From the NCBI GenBank assembly GCA_036501365.1, contig DASYAL010000033.1, positions 1 to 64,000 of the forward strand: a stretch of DNA of 64,000 nucleotides. Direction: 5' to 3'. Below, piece by piece: positions 8,171 to 16,465 of this stretch (position 1 is the first letter of the stretch; each line of letters begins with the position of its first letter). This DNA is from CAIKMD01 sp036501365 (GTDB taxonomy: Bacteria; Pseudomonadota; Alphaproteobacteria; ATCC43930; CGMCC-115725). The position numbers and the translations under genes were made by a program. The notes beneath the pieces are model-generated. The model was not told where the DNA came from. It made no database searches and saw nothing but the letters and a program-made list of their open reading frames with translations.

Positions 8171-9065
8171 GTTCGGCGGGTTGCGATTCGCCGGATTTCG
8201 CCAAGCCGCGCACGCGCAGGCGCTTCACCCGGCGCGGATCGGCATCGAGGACTTCGAATTCGAAGCCGAGCGGATGGCGCACCACGTCGCCGCGCGCCGG
8301 CACGCGGCCGGCGAGGGCGACGACGAGACCGCCGAGCGTGGTGACGCCTTCCTCGAAGCCCTCGGGCAACAGCGCGCCGTCGACGTGATCGGCGATCGCC
8401 TCGATCGGCGTCCGGCCGGGCGCGAGGAAGGTGCCGTCGGGCCGCGCGACCAGCTTCGGCCGGTCGGCGTCGTCATGCTCGTCCTCGATCTCGCCGACGA
8501 TCTCTTCGATCACATCCTCGATTGTGACGAGACCGTCGGTGCCGCCGAATTCATCGACCACGATCGCGAGATGGGTGCGCGCGAGCCGCATCTGCAGCAA
8601 CAGATCGAGCAGCAGCATCGTCGGCGCGACGAAGAGCGGCTTGCGCGCAATCTCGGCGAGCGTCGGCGTGCGACCATCGATCGCGTAGGGCAGCAGATCC
8701 TTGATGTGGATCATGCCGACGATGTCGTCGAGGGTCGCGCGGAACACCGGCACCCGCGAATGCCCGACCTCGATTATCTGCTTGGCCGCTTCGGCGAAGG
8801 GCGTATCGATGTCGAGCGCCATGATGTCGACGCGCGGCACCATCACATCGGACGCGACTTGGCCGTGGAGCTTCAGGATGTTGACCAGGAGCGTGCGCTC
8901 ATGCGCGTCGATCGGCTGCTCCTCGTCCTGCTCCTGCAGCATGTCGACCAGCGCCCCGCGCAAGCCGCGCGCCTGCTCGGGCTCGCCGCGCAACTGCCGC
9001 AGCCACTGGCGCAGGCCGGATAGCGGGCCTTCGTCCTGGTCGGGCGAATGGTCCGTGTCAGCCAC
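8163..9065 (-). CDS. corC: CBS-domain/CorC_HlyC protein (CorC/YbeX-like)
   Basis: The protein (300 aa) has two CBS domains (about residues 60-185; VMVPRVDIMALDIDTP, GMIHIKDLLP, EFGGTDGLVTIEDVIEEIVGEI) and a C-terminal CorC_HlyC domain. Family members are tied to Mg/Co resistance and, next to ybeY, to ribosome and membrane homeostasis; the biochemical role is not settled. The start is GTG at 9065 with GAGG upstream, overlapping the ybeY stop by 8 bp. The longer frame back to 9116 lies inside ybeY. There is no N-terminal membrane domain, so this is the soluble form. Confidence 0.92.
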   Translation of the reverse strand: MADTDHSPDQDEGPLSGLRQWLRQLRGEPEQARGLRGALVDMLQEQDEEQPIDAHERTLLVNILKLHGQVASDVMVPRVDIMALDIDTPFAEAAKQIIEVGHSRVPVFRATLDDIVGMIHIKDLLPYAIDGRTPTLAEIARKPLFVAPTMLLLDLLLQMRLARTHLAIVVDEFGGTDGLVTIEDVIEEIVGEIEDEHDDADRPKLVARPDGTFLAPGRTPIEAIADHVDGALLPEGFEEGVTTLGGLVVALAGRVPARGDVVRHPLGFEFEVLDADPRRVKRLRVRGLAKSGESQPAEHG

Positions 9066-9588
9066 GGCCGGCCTCGTCGAAAGCGGCCTCGCGCGCGCGA
9101 TAGGGATCGGCGACACCGAGCACGGCGAGAATGCGGGTCTCGAGCGCTTCCATCCGGCGTGCCGGTGCGCCCGCGAGATGATCGTAGCCGAGCAGATGGA
9201 GCACGCCGTGTATCACGAGATGGCGGAGATGGTCGGCAAGACTTTTCCCCTGCGCTTTCGCCTCGGCCGCCACGGTCTCGAAGGCGAGCACGACATCGCC
9301 GAGCAGCAGCGGCTTGCCGGCGGTCGGCCCCTCGCCGCTGGCGAAGGCGAGCACGTTGGTCGGCGCGTCCTTGCCGCGCCAGCGCGCGTTCAAATCGCGC
9401 ACGGTCGCGTCGTCGGCGAGCACCAGCGACAGCTCGGCCCGGGCGATGCGCTTGCCCGATCGCGCCAGCGCCGCGAGCGCCGCCTCACGCGCGAGCGTCG
9501 CGGCCGCGGGCAAGGCACGGCGCCACGCCGCGCAAGGCACGGCGAGATCGATCTGGATCCCGCGCCGCGGCTTAGTCGTCTGACTCAT
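9058..9588 (-). CDS. ybeY: Endoribonuclease / rRNA maturation factor YbeY
   Basis: YbeY (176 aa) is a zinc-dependent endoribonuclease for 16S rRNA 3'-end maturation and ribosome quality control. The diagnostic metal motif HGVLHLLGYDH (H-x3-H-x5-H) is intact near residue 130. Other family features are RDLNARWRGKDAPTNVLAF and GDVVLAFETV. The start ATG at 9588 lies 17 bp inside the phoH 3' end, so expression is probably coupled to phoH. The block phoH-ybeY-corC-lnt is conserved in proteobacteria. Confidence 0.95.
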   Translation of the reverse strand: MSQTTKPRRGIQIDLAVPCAAWRRALPAAATLAREAALAALARSGKRIARAELSLVLADDATVRDLNARWRGKDAPTNVLAFASGEGPTAGKPLLLGDVVLAFETVAAEAKAQGKSLADHLRHLVIHGVLHLLGYDHLAGAPARRMEALETRILAVLGVADPYRAREAAFDEAGRG

Positions 9589-10555
9589 CGTGCTTCTTAT
9601 GGCGCTTGCGGTCGCGACGGTCGTAGGCGCGCACGATGCGCGACACCAGCGGATGGCGCACGATATCGGCGTCGGTGAAGTTCACCACGGCGATGTCGCT
9701 CTCGCCTTCGAGCGTTTCGAGCGCGTCGGCGAGGCCGGACTTGGTGCGCGGCGGCAAATCGATCTGCGAGAGATCGCCGGTCACCGCCATGCGCGAATGC
9801 TCGCCGAGCCGGGTGAGGAACATCTTCATTTGCACCGGGGTCGTGTTCTGCGCCTCGTCGAGGATGACGAAGGCGTTGGCAAGCGTGCGGCCGCGCATGA
9901 AGGCGAGGGGGGCGATCTCGATCTCGCCCGAGGAGAGGCGCTTTATCACTTGATCGCCGGGCAGCATGTCGTGGAGCGCGTCGTAAAGCGGGCGGAGATA
10001 GGGATCGACCTTCTCGCGCAGGTCGCCCGGCAGAAAGCCCAGCCGCTCGCCGGCCTCGACCGCCGGCCGCGACAAGACGATGCGCTCGACACCGCCGCTC
10101 ATCAGCATGTCGACCGCCATGGCGACGGCGAGATAGGTCTTGCCGGTGCCCGCCGGCCCCAGGCCGAAGACAAGCTCGTTGGCACGCAGCGCCCTGAGAT
10201 AGGCCGCCTGGTTGGCGCTGCGCGGGCTGATGCGGCGCTTGCGGGTGCGGATCTCCTCGGCCTCGCCCCATTGCTCATGCGATTGGAGGCTGGCGCGTTT
10301 CAGTGCCGCATCGACCGCGGCGCCGTCGACTTCGAGGCCGCGCTTCAGGCGCTGGTAGAGGCTGGCGAGCGCGTTGCGCGCGACGTCGGCGCTGTCCTGC
10401 GGACCGGCGATGTCGAGACGGTTGCCGCGCGACACCAGCGACACGCCGAGCTCGCGCTCGATCCGGTCGAGGTGGCGGTCGCGCTCGCCATAGAGCTGCG
10501 GGAGCAGCGAATTGTCGTCGAACTGCATATGCAGACGATCGCCGCTCTGCTCCAT
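9572..10555 (-). CDS. phoH: PhoH-like ATPase/nuclease (YbeZ type)
   Basis: This 327-aa protein has a PhoH ATPase core with Walker A GPAGTGKTYLA and Walker B AFVILDEAQN, followed by TRLGEHSRMAVTGDLSQID. The N-terminal part is KH-like, as in YbeZ proteins that work with YbeY in RNA processing. The start ATG at 10555 shares one base with the miaB stop (TGATG). The C-terminal Arg/Lys/His-rich tail overlaps ybeY by 17 bp. The name follows the Pho-regulon founder; phosphate regulation is not shown here. Confidence 0.94.
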   Translation of the reverse strand: MEQSGDRLHMQFDDNSLLPQLYGERDRHLDRIERELGVSLVSRGNRLDIAGPQDSADVARNALASLYQRLKRGLEVDGAAVDAALKRASLQSHEQWGEAEEIRTRKRRISPRSANQAAYLRALRANELVFGLGPAGTGKTYLAVAMAVDMLMSGGVERIVLSRPAVEAGERLGFLPGDLREKVDPYLRPLYDALHDMLPGDQVIKRLSSGEIEIAPLAFMRGRTLANAFVILDEAQNTTPVQMKMFLTRLGEHSRMAVTGDLSQIDLPPRTKSGLADALETLEGESDIAVVNFTDADIVRHPLVSRIVRAYDRRDRKRHKKHDESDD

Positions 10556-11913
10556 CACGCCACCACCTCCGTCACGGTTTCGATCTCGCCGGCAAGGCTG
10601 TTCGGGCCGATGCCGGTGACCCGCACCGGCAGCACCCGGCCCTGGCACCGCGTCGGCGCCTGGGCATGGACCCATTGTAGGTACGGGGAGCGGCCGACGA
10701 GCTGGCCGGGATGCCGTCCCGGCTTCTCGAACAGCACCGGCAGCACCCGCCCCGCCGCCGCGGCGTTGAAACGGCGCTGCTCGTCCTCGAGCAGCGCCTG
10801 CAAGACCTGCAGCCTCGCCGCCTTCACCTCGTCGGCGATCTGGCCGCGCAGTGTCGCGCCCGGCGTGCCGGGCCGCTTGCTGTATTTGAAGGAATAGGCC
10901 TGGGCGAAGCCGATCTCGCGCACGAGGTCGAGCGTCGCCACGAAATCCTCTTCACTCTCGCCGGGGAAGCCGACGATGAAATCCGACGACAGCGCGATGT
11001 CCGGCCGCGCCGCGCGCAGCTTGTCGACGGTGCGGCGGTAATCGTCAACGCTATGGCCGCGATTCATCGCCTCGAGCACGCGGTCGGAACCCGACTGCAC
11101 CGGCAGGTGAAGGAACGGCATCAGGATCGCGACGTCGCGATGCGCCGCGATCAGCTCGCCGTTCATGTCGCGCGGATGCGAGGTGGTGTAACGGAGGCGC
11201 TCGAGACCCGGCAGCGCAGCAAGCGCGTGGAGAAGGCGCCCCAGGCCCCAGATCGCGCCATCGGTCCCTGCGCCGTGATAGGCGTTGACGTTCTGGCCGA
11301 GGAGCGTGATTTCGCGCGCGCCGGCTTCGATCAGCCGCTCCGCCTCGGCGATGACCGCGCCGGCAGGCCGCGAGAATTCGGCGCCGCGCGTATAGGGCAC
11401 GACGCAGAAGGTGCAGAACTTGTCGCAGCCTTCCTGCACCGAGAGGAAGGCCGAGACCGCTTGCGGCGACACGCTTTCGGGCAGGTGATCGAATTTCGGC
11501 TCCGCCGGAAATTCGGTATCGAGCACCGGCCCCGCGCCGCGCGCGAGCCGGGCCACCATCTCAGGCAGGCGGTGATAGGTCTGCGGCCCGAGCACCAGAT
11601 CGACATAAGGCGCGCGGGCGAGAATCTCCTCGCCTTCGGCCTGGGCGACGCAGCCCGCGACGGCGAGGACGAGCTTGCCGCCGCTCTTCGCCTTGCGCGC
11701 CTTGAGCGGCTTCAGGCGGCCGAGATCGGAGAACAGCTTCTCCGCCGCCTTCTCGCGGATGTGACAGGTGTTGAGAAGAATCATGTCGGCGTCGTCGGCG
11801 GTCTCGGTCGCGATATAGCCGAGCGGCGCCAATACGTCCGCCATGCGCGCGGAATCGTAGACATTCATCTGGCAGCCATAAGTACGGATGTAGAGCTTGC
11901 GTGTCGCTGCCAT
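10555..11913 (-). CDS. miaB: tRNA-2-methylthio-N6-dimethylallyladenosine synthase MiaB
   Basis: MiaB (452 aa) adds a methylthio group to i6A37 of tRNAs that read UNN codons. The N-terminal UPF0004 domain holds three cysteines for one [4Fe-4S] cluster (YGCQMN, NTCHIREKA, AGCVAQ), the radical-SAM domain has CDKFCTFC for the second cluster, and a C-terminal TRAM domain closes the protein. The ATG at 11913 gives the canonical start MAATRKLYIRTYGCQMN. The gene is followed immediately by phoH (1-bp overlap) and preceded by the acyltransferase gene with an 8-bp gap. Confidence 0.97.
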   Translation of the reverse strand: MAATRKLYIRTYGCQMNVYDSARMADVLAPLGYIATETADDADMILLNTCHIREKAAEKLFSDLGRLKPLKARKAKSGGKLVLAVAGCVAQAEGEEILARAPYVDLVLGPQTYHRLPEMVARLARGAGPVLDTEFPAEPKFDHLPESVSPQAVSAFLSVQEGCDKFCTFCVVPYTRGAEFSRPAGAVIAEAERLIEAGAREITLLGQNVNAYHGAGTDGAIWGLGRLLHALAALPGLERLRYTTSHPRDMNGELIAAHRDVAILMPFLHLPVQSGSDRVLEAMNRGHSVDDYRRTVDKLRAARPDIALSSDFIVGFPGESEEDFVATLDLVREIGFAQAYSFKYSKRPGTPGATLRGQIADEVKAARLQVLQALLEDEQRRFNAAAAGRVLPVLFEKPGRHPGQLVGRSPYLQWVHAQAPTRCQGRVLPVRVTGIGPNSLAGEIETVTEVVA

Positions 11914-11921
11914 CCGCTTGC

Positions 11922-12737
11922 CTATTGCGCCGCCAACGCCTGGGCCGGCCCCGTCTCGGCTGGCGCCGGACCGCGCCCCGCCAGGACCGCCGCCATGCCT
12001 TGCGCGATCACGCGCGCGCAATGCTCGGACAAAAGCTTGCGCGTGCCGAAATCCTTGAGCCGCACCGGCTCGTGAAACGTCACCACCACCGTCAGCTGCC
12101 CTAATCCCAACGCCTTCCAGAGATGCGGCGGCATCGTCATATCGCCGTACCAAGCAAAGAACGGGCGATAGAACCGCCCGAGCGGAATGCCGTCAAGCAG
12201 GCGGTAGACGACCGAAACCGGCTGCACCACCACGCGCTCGTCCTCGGCCGCGGCGAAGAGCGACGATTTGAACGGCAGAAGGTGGAGGCCGTCGCTGCTG
12301 GTGCCTTCGGGAAAGAGGATGAGATTGTCGCCGTCGTCGAGCCGCCGCCGGATCTCGTCGCGCTGGCGCGCCGCGCCGGCGCGATCGGCGCGCTCGACGA
12401 AGATCGAGCGCTGCAGCTTCGCGAGCCAGCCGAAGATCAGCCAGCCCGACACCTCGGCCTTCGCGACGAAGCTGCCTTCGACCGCCGCGCCCATGATCTC
12501 GATATCGAGGTAGGAGGTATGGTTGGCGACGAAGAGCGTCGGACGATGGATCGAGCGCGTGCCGCGCCGGTCGAGCCGGATGCCGAGCAGGTGGCAGACC
12601 CAGCCGTGATAGACGAGCGGCAGGCGTCGCGCCTGCGGGCTCTTCGCCCAGAGCAGAACCGCCTGCACCGGCATCAGCGGCAAGGTCAACGCCAGATAGG
12701 CGGCGATCCGCGTCACGCGCAGGAAAAAGCCGCTCAT
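11922..12737 (-). CDS. 1-acyl-sn-glycerol-3-phosphate acyltransferase family protein (PlsC/OlsA-like)
   Basis: The protein (271 aa) belongs to the PlsC family of O-acyltransferases. Motif I NHTSYLD (H73-x4-D78), motif II FVERADR and motif III FPEGT are all present, with an N-terminal hydrophobic helix (residues 8-30). It overlaps the GNAT/OlsB-like gene by 4 bp (ATGA). That pairing suggests the second acylation of lyso-ornithine lipid (OlsA role) as well as, or instead of, phosphatidic acid synthesis. Sequence alone does not separate OlsA from PlsC. Confidence 0.85.
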   Translation of the reverse strand: MSGFFLRVTRIAAYLALTLPLMPVQAVLLWAKSPQARRLPLVYHGWVCHLLGIRLDRRGTRSIHRPTLFVANHTSYLDIEIMGAAVEGSFVAKAEVSGWLIFGWLAKLQRSIFVERADRAGAARQRDEIRRRLDDGDNLILFPEGTSSDGLHLLPFKSSLFAAAEDERVVVQPVSVVYRLLDGIPLGRFYRPFFAWYGDMTMPPHLWKALGLGQLTVVVTFHEPVRLKDFGTRKLLSEHCARVIAQGMAAVLAGRGPAPAETGPAQALAAQ

Positions 12738-13561
12738 GCGGCCGCAGCACCCTCGCGCGCCGTGCGGCGCTCGTAATAACGATAATATTTGTCGGTCACG
12801 AGAGCGGTCTTCACCACGATCGCGACGTCGGTGGTGTTGAACTGGGGGTCGATCACCGCACCGTCGCCGACGAACCCCCCGAGGCGCAGATAGCCTTTGA
12901 TCAGCGGCGGCAGCAGCGCCTGGGCCTGCGCCACATCGATATCCGCCTTCGCCATCCGGTCCATCGCGACATGGCGCTGCGGCACGGCGCGCGCGCGCAG
13001 CGCGTCAGGCGCGCGGTGGAAGTGATGCAGATAGGCGAGCGGCAACGCGAGCACGTCGGGATCGGTGCCGGAAAGGCTGGCGCAGCCGAACATCAGCTCG
13101 ATGCCGTAATGGAAGACATAGGCGGCGATGCCGCGCCACATCAGCTTGGCCGCCGGGCCCGAGCGCGCCGCGACGTCGGTGCAGGAGCGGCCGAGCTCGA
13201 GGATCTCGCCCGGATAATCGGGGAGCGGACCGAGATCGTACTCGGCCGCCGAATAGAAGCCGCCATGGTGCGCCGCCGCCGCGCGCCGAATGAGGCGATA
13301 GGTGCCGATCACCGTCGCGCGCGCCTGATCGATGACGAGGAGATGATCGCAATCCTCATCGAAGCGGTCGAAATCGCGCCGACGCGCCGCCATTTCGGGT
13401 GTCGGCTGCGCGCCCATCTCTTCGTAGAACACGCGGTAGCGGAGCGCCTGGGCTGCATCGATCTCGGCCGCGTTCGTGGCGAGACGCACTTGCAGCGATT
13501 CGAAACGCACGTCGATCACGGACTCGCGGGAACGCCGCTCCGGCGCTTCCGTCCCGCTCAT
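12734..13561 (-). CDS. OlsB-like GNAT N-acyltransferase (hemolysin-type Acetyltransf_5)
   Basis: This 275-aa protein has the GNAT_5 domain of ornithine N-acyltransferases and hemolysin-like proteins (AAQALRYRVFYEEMGA, DFDRFDEDCDHLLVID, ILELGRSCTDVAAR, ELMFGCASLSGTDPD). Members use acyl-ACP to N-acylate L-ornithine, the first step of ornithine lipid synthesis. I chose ATG at 13561; a GTG at 13627 would start inside fur. The translational overlap with the PlsC-like gene supports joint action in making amino-acyl lipids, which many alphaproteobacteria make in place of phospholipids under phosphate limitation. Confidence 0.8.
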   Translation of the reverse strand: MSGTEAPERRSRESVIDVRFESLQVRLATNAAEIDAAQALRYRVFYEEMGAQPTPEMAARRRDFDRFDEDCDHLLVIDQARATVIGTYRLIRRAAAAHHGGFYSAAEYDLGPLPDYPGEILELGRSCTDVAARSGPAAKLMWRGIAAYVFHYGIELMFGCASLSGTDPDVLALPLAYLHHFHRAPDALRARAVPQRHVAMDRMAKADIDVAQAQALLPPLIKGYLRLGGFVGDGAVIDPQFNTTDVAIVVKTALVTDKYYRYYERRTAREGAAAA

Positions 13562-13595
13562 GGCGCCTCGCGGGCGGGGAGCGCCATCCGGCGCG

Positions 13596-14030
13596 TCACT
13601 TCTTTCCGCTGTTCGTCTTGTCGCCACCGACGGCGACCGCGAACAATTCGAGCCGGTGGTCGACGAGCTTATAGCCGAGCCGGGCCGCGACCTCGCGCTG
13701 CAGCGCCTCGATCTCCTCGTTGCGAAATTCGATCACGCGTCCGGTTTGCAGGTCGATCAGATGGTCGTGATGCTCCGAGGGCATTTCCTCGTAGCGCGCG
13801 CGGCCGTCGCCGAAGTCGTGGCGCTCGAGGATGCTCGCCTCTTGGAAGAGCCGTACCGTACGATAGACGGTGGCGATGCTGATCTTCGGATCGATCTCGA
13901 CGGCGCGGCGATGCACCGCCTCGACATCGGGATGATCGGCCGAATCCGACAGCACGCGCGCGATGACACGCCGCTGCTCGGTCATCTTGAGACCCTTGTC
14001 GTGGCAAAGCTGTTCGAGCCGGGAGGTCAT
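13596..14030 (-). CDS. fur: Fur-family metalloregulator
   Basis: A 144-aa Fur-family repressor. The winged-helix N-terminus (LTDQRRVIA-like MTEQRRVIARVLSDS, ISIATVYRTVRLFQE) is followed by the metal-sensing dimer domain with EEMPSEHHDHLIDLQTGRV. The CxxC pair of E. coli Fur is replaced by L-x-T, as usual in alphaproteobacterial Fur/Mur. The target could be iron or manganese; the position in the rimI-mucR-fur-miaB run is the conserved location of the class's fur. It may act on bfd-bfr in this window, which has a Fur-box-like site. Confidence 0.93.
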   Translation of the reverse strand: MTSRLEQLCHDKGLKMTEQRRVIARVLSDSADHPDVEAVHRRAVEIDPKISIATVYRTVRLFQEASILERHDFGDGRARYEEMPSEHHDHLIDLQTGRVIEFRNEEIEALQREVAARLGYKLVDHRLELFAVAVGGDKTNSGKK

Positions 14031-14163
14031 GCTGCCCCAATTCTCCGGAGAACGCGGCGCCAGTATAACCTAAACCCCGGCGTCAGCCTATATCCCCAAA
14101 CCGCGCCGCCGCGACCCGCCAGATTCATCAGACCGACACAGTCGAGATGCGCGGATGATGCTC

Positions 14164-14583
14164 TCAACCCACACGTGCGCGCCGACCGCGGGTGCCGAGG
14201 CCGATATCCTTGGCAAGCTTACTGCGCTGCTTGGCGTAGTTCGGCGCCACCAGCGGATAATCAGGCGGCAGATTCCAGCGCTCCCGATATTGCTCGGGCG
14301 TCAGGTTGTACGATGTCTTCAAGTGGCGCTTGAGCATCTTGAGCTTCTTGCCATCCTCGAGACAGATCAGATAGTCGGGATGGATCGACTTCTTCACCGG
14401 GACGGCCGGTTGCGGACGCTCCGCCGCCGGCGCGGGCGTTTTGCCGATATTGGTGAGCGACTGATAGACCTGGTTGATGAGTTGCGGCAGGTCGGCGACG
14501 CCGACGGTGTTATTCGAGACATGCGCGGCGACGATTTCGGTTGTTAATGCCAGCAGGTCTTTTGAGTTGGAATTGTCAGTCAT
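14164..14583 (-). CDS. mucR: MucR/Ros-family zinc-finger-like transcriptional regulator
   Basis: This 139-aa regulator has the MucR domain: PDYLICLEDGKKLKMLKRHL, then NLTPEQYRERWNLPPDYPLV and APNYAKQRSKLAKDIGLG. The metal site reads C-x2-D...H, and the position often occupied by a second His is Ser (LKTSYN), as in Caulobacter-type MucR. MucR proteins are H-NS-like silencers acting on AT-rich promoters, exopolysaccharide, motility and cell-cycle genes. I chose ATG at 14583 over the longer open frame because the domain starts there and a promoter (14615-14643) lies just upstream. It follows rimI and precedes fur. Confidence 0.93.
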   Translation of the reverse strand: MTDNSNSKDLLALTTEIVAAHVSNNTVGVADLPQLINQVYQSLTNIGKTPAPAAERPQPAVPVKKSIHPDYLICLEDGKKLKMLKRHLKTSYNLTPEQYRERWNLPPDYPLVAPNYAKQRSKLAKDIGLGTRGRRARVG

Positions 14584-14614
14584 GATTGCCGTGTCCTGCG
14601 CGATCCCTTTGGCG

Positions 14615-14643
14615 AATATATGGCGAGTTCTTGGGCTAAGCAA
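14615..14643 (-). promoter_or_regulatory. Candidate mucR promoter
   Basis: On the minus strand TTGCTT (-35) and TATATT (-10) are separated by 17 bp, and the -10 ends 31 bp before the mucR ATG. AT-rich DNA continues upstream (14665-14695), unusual for this GC-rich window and compatible with MucR autoregulation, which is an inference. Confidence 0.5.
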
Positions 14644-14674
14644 TACTCGCGGCACAAATAGCTCGGCGAATTGT

Positions 14675-15151
14675 CTAAATTAAATTTGGCACATAGTGCA
14701 AATCCAAGGCCAGCCGCCACGCATCGACCGCCGGGCCGCCGGCGCGGCTGTAATAGCGGCGGCGCGTGCCCTGGCGGACGAAGCCGATGGAATCATAAAG
14801 CGCGAGCGCGGCCGTATTGTCCGCCGCGACTTCGAGCAACAGCCGCTCGACGCCGCCGGCCCGCGTGCGCGCGATGAGATCCGCGAGCAACGCGCGCGCG
14901 ACGCCGTGGCGGCGGACCTCGGGCGCAACGCCCAGTGTCAGGATCTCGCCTTCGAGACCAAGGCATTGCGCCAGCAGGAGGCCGCAAGCCGCGCCGTCGC
15001 CGCCGCAGCACATGCGGCCATCGGCGCCGGGCATCGCCAGCACGGTCGCGAGCGCCGCCGAGTTCCACGCATCGTCGGGAAAGCAGGCGGCGTGGAGCTG
15101 CGCGAGACGCGCGAGATCGGCGGCGCGCGCCGGGTGGAGAACGAAGCTCAC
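14675..15151 (-). CDS. rimI: Ribosomal protein bS18-alanine N-acetyltransferase family (RimI)
   Basis: A 158-aa GNAT acetyltransferase. The acetyl-CoA motif (ILTLGVAPEVRRHGVARALLADLI) and the C-terminal ADNTAALALYDSIGFVRQGTRRRYY match RimI. GTG at 15151 overlaps the tsaB stop by 4 bp (GTGA), which both fixes the start and shows translational coupling. The tsaB-rimI pair is widely conserved. The bS18 target is taken from the E. coli family member. Confidence 0.92.
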   Translation of the reverse strand: MSFVLHPARAADLARLAQLHAACFPDDAWNSAALATVLAMPGADGRMCCGGDGAACGLLLAQCLGLEGEILTLGVAPEVRRHGVARALLADLIARTRAGGVERLLLEVAADNTAALALYDSIGFVRQGTRRRYYSRAGGPAVDAWRLALDLHYVPNLI

Positions 15152-15810
15152 GGCGACGCTGGTGCCGGATGGCGCGGCGTCGTGGTGTCGGGCGCGCGCA
15201 GATAAAGCGGATCGAGCGGCGCGCGATTGCCGGCCCGCCAGCGCGCCGCGCCGATCCGCGCGAGAGCGAGCGGATCGGGCCGGCCGTGGCCCGGCAGAAG
15301 GACGACGTCCGCGCGCGCCAGTGCCGCCGTCAGTCGCGGCGCACCGTCGCCCGCGAGGCAGCACGAGCCTTGCGGCACAATCGCCGCCCAGTCCTCCGCC
15401 GGCACCAGCGCCGGCAAACGGCGATCCTCGCGATCGCGGCGCTGGAGGAAGAGCTCCGCGCGCTTGCTTTCGAGTGCGATGAACAGCGACTGATCGCCGG
15501 CACCGTCGGCGACCACGGCATCGAAGCTGGTGACGCCGATCGCGGGAATCCCGCGAGCGAGCGCGAGGCCGCGCGCCGCGGCAAGGCCGATGCGCAGCCC
15601 GGTGAAGCTGCCCGGGCCGACCGTCACCGCCAGAAGATCGAGCGCTGCCGGTGCGATCCGCGACTCGTGTAGCACCGCCTCGATCATCGGCAGCAGCGCC
15701 TCGGCATGGCCGCGCTCCATCGCGGCGAAGCGCTGCGCCGCCGGCCGGTCGTCGACGAGCACAGCCGCCGAACAGGAGGCGCCGCTGCAATCGAAAGCCA
15801 AGACCTTCAT
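15148..15810 (-). CDS. tsaB: tRNA threonylcarbamoyladenosine biosynthesis protein TsaB
   Basis: TsaB (220 aa) is the scaffold partner of TsaD in forming t6A37 on ANN-decoding tRNAs. Family marks are the ASKHA-type N-terminus VLAFDCSGASCSAAV, the ERGHAEALLPMI segment and VTVGPGSFTGLRIGLA. ATG at 15810 is the start; a TTG six bases upstream is also in frame but not needed. It is divergent from ddpX with 41 bp between the two starts, and heads the run tsaB-rimI-mucR-fur. Confidence 0.94.
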   Translation of the reverse strand: MKVLAFDCSGASCSAAVLVDDRPAAQRFAAMERGHAEALLPMIEAVLHESRIAPAALDLLAVTVGPGSFTGLRIGLAAARGLALARGIPAIGVTSFDAVVADGAGDQSLFIALESKRAELFLQRRDREDRRLPALVPAEDWAAIVPQGSCCLAGDGAPRLTAALARADVVLLPGHGRPDPLALARIGAARWRAGNRAPLDPLYLRAPDTTTPRHPAPASP

Positions 15811-15851
15811 CGTCAATGGCCGGGCAAGGATTTCATGCTAGTAAGGACCCC

Positions 15852-16415
15852 ATGACCTTGGTCGCGATCACCGAGCAAAGCCACGATATCCTGCTCGACA
15901 TCGCTTACGCGACGCCGAACAACTTCACCGGCAAGCCTGTCTATGCCCGGGCGCTGTGCTTCCTCCATCCTGACGCCGCGGCCAAGCTCGAGAAAGCGAT
16001 CGCGCTGGCAAAGGCGCTCGATCTGCGCCTCAAGATCTTCGACGCTTTCCGGCCGAGCGAGGCGCAGTTGGTGCTCTGGAATCACACGCCCGACCCGAAT
16101 TTCCTCGCCGATCCGCGGCGCGGCTCGCCGCATTCGCGTGGCGCCGCGATCGACCTGACGCTCGTCGCGAAAAGCAACGAGACACTCGATATGGGCACGC
16201 CGTTCGACGCGTTCTCGCCGCTGTCGCATCACGCCTCGACCGCGATTCCGGCGGCGGCGCAGCGTAACCGGTTCCTGCTGCTGGGGCTGATGAGCGCCGC
16301 CGGCTGGGATTTCTACGGCAACGAGTGGTGGCATTATCAGCTCTTCGACGCCAAGCGCTACCCGCTCTTGGGCGACGCCGATGCCCCGAAAAGGATGATG
16401 ATAGGGTCTCCCTAG
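15852..16415 (+). CDS. ddpX: D-alanyl-D-alanine dipeptidase (VanX/DdpX family)
   Basis: The 187-aa protein is a zinc D,D-dipeptidase of peptidase family M15D, which cleaves D-Ala-D-Ala. The active site is complete: R67 of DAFRPSE, S92-x-H94-x6-D101 (SPHSRGAAID) and E158-x2-H161 (EWWHY), with spacing almost identical to VanX. No signal peptide is seen, so it probably acts in the cytoplasm and recycles D-alanine. There are no VanH or VanA ligase genes nearby, so resistance is unlikely. It is the only plus-strand gene in the first 22 kb. Confidence 0.9.
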   Translation: MTLVAITEQSHDILLDIAYATPNNFTGKPVYARALCFLHPDAAAKLEKAIALAKALDLRLKIFDAFRPSEAQLVLWNHTPDPNFLADPRRGSPHSRGAAIDLTLVAKSNETLDMGTPFDAFSPLSHHASTAIPAAAQRNRFLLLGLMSAAGWDFYGNEWWHYQLFDAKRYPLLGDADAPKRMMIGSP

Positions 16416-16465
16416 CGCGAGCGCGCAGGGTTGGCGCGGCGGTTGCGCGCGAGCGCTAATAAAAA

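Noticed and set aside
15852..16415. Vancomycin-resistance determinant (VanX)
   Set aside because: Active site matches VanX, but there is no VanH, VanA or VanRS nearby and DdpX-like housekeeping enzymes share the motif.
16416..16465. Terminator between ddpX and nfuA
   Set aside because: GC-rich partial inverted repeats are present, but the T/A runs are on the wrong side of the stem for either strand.
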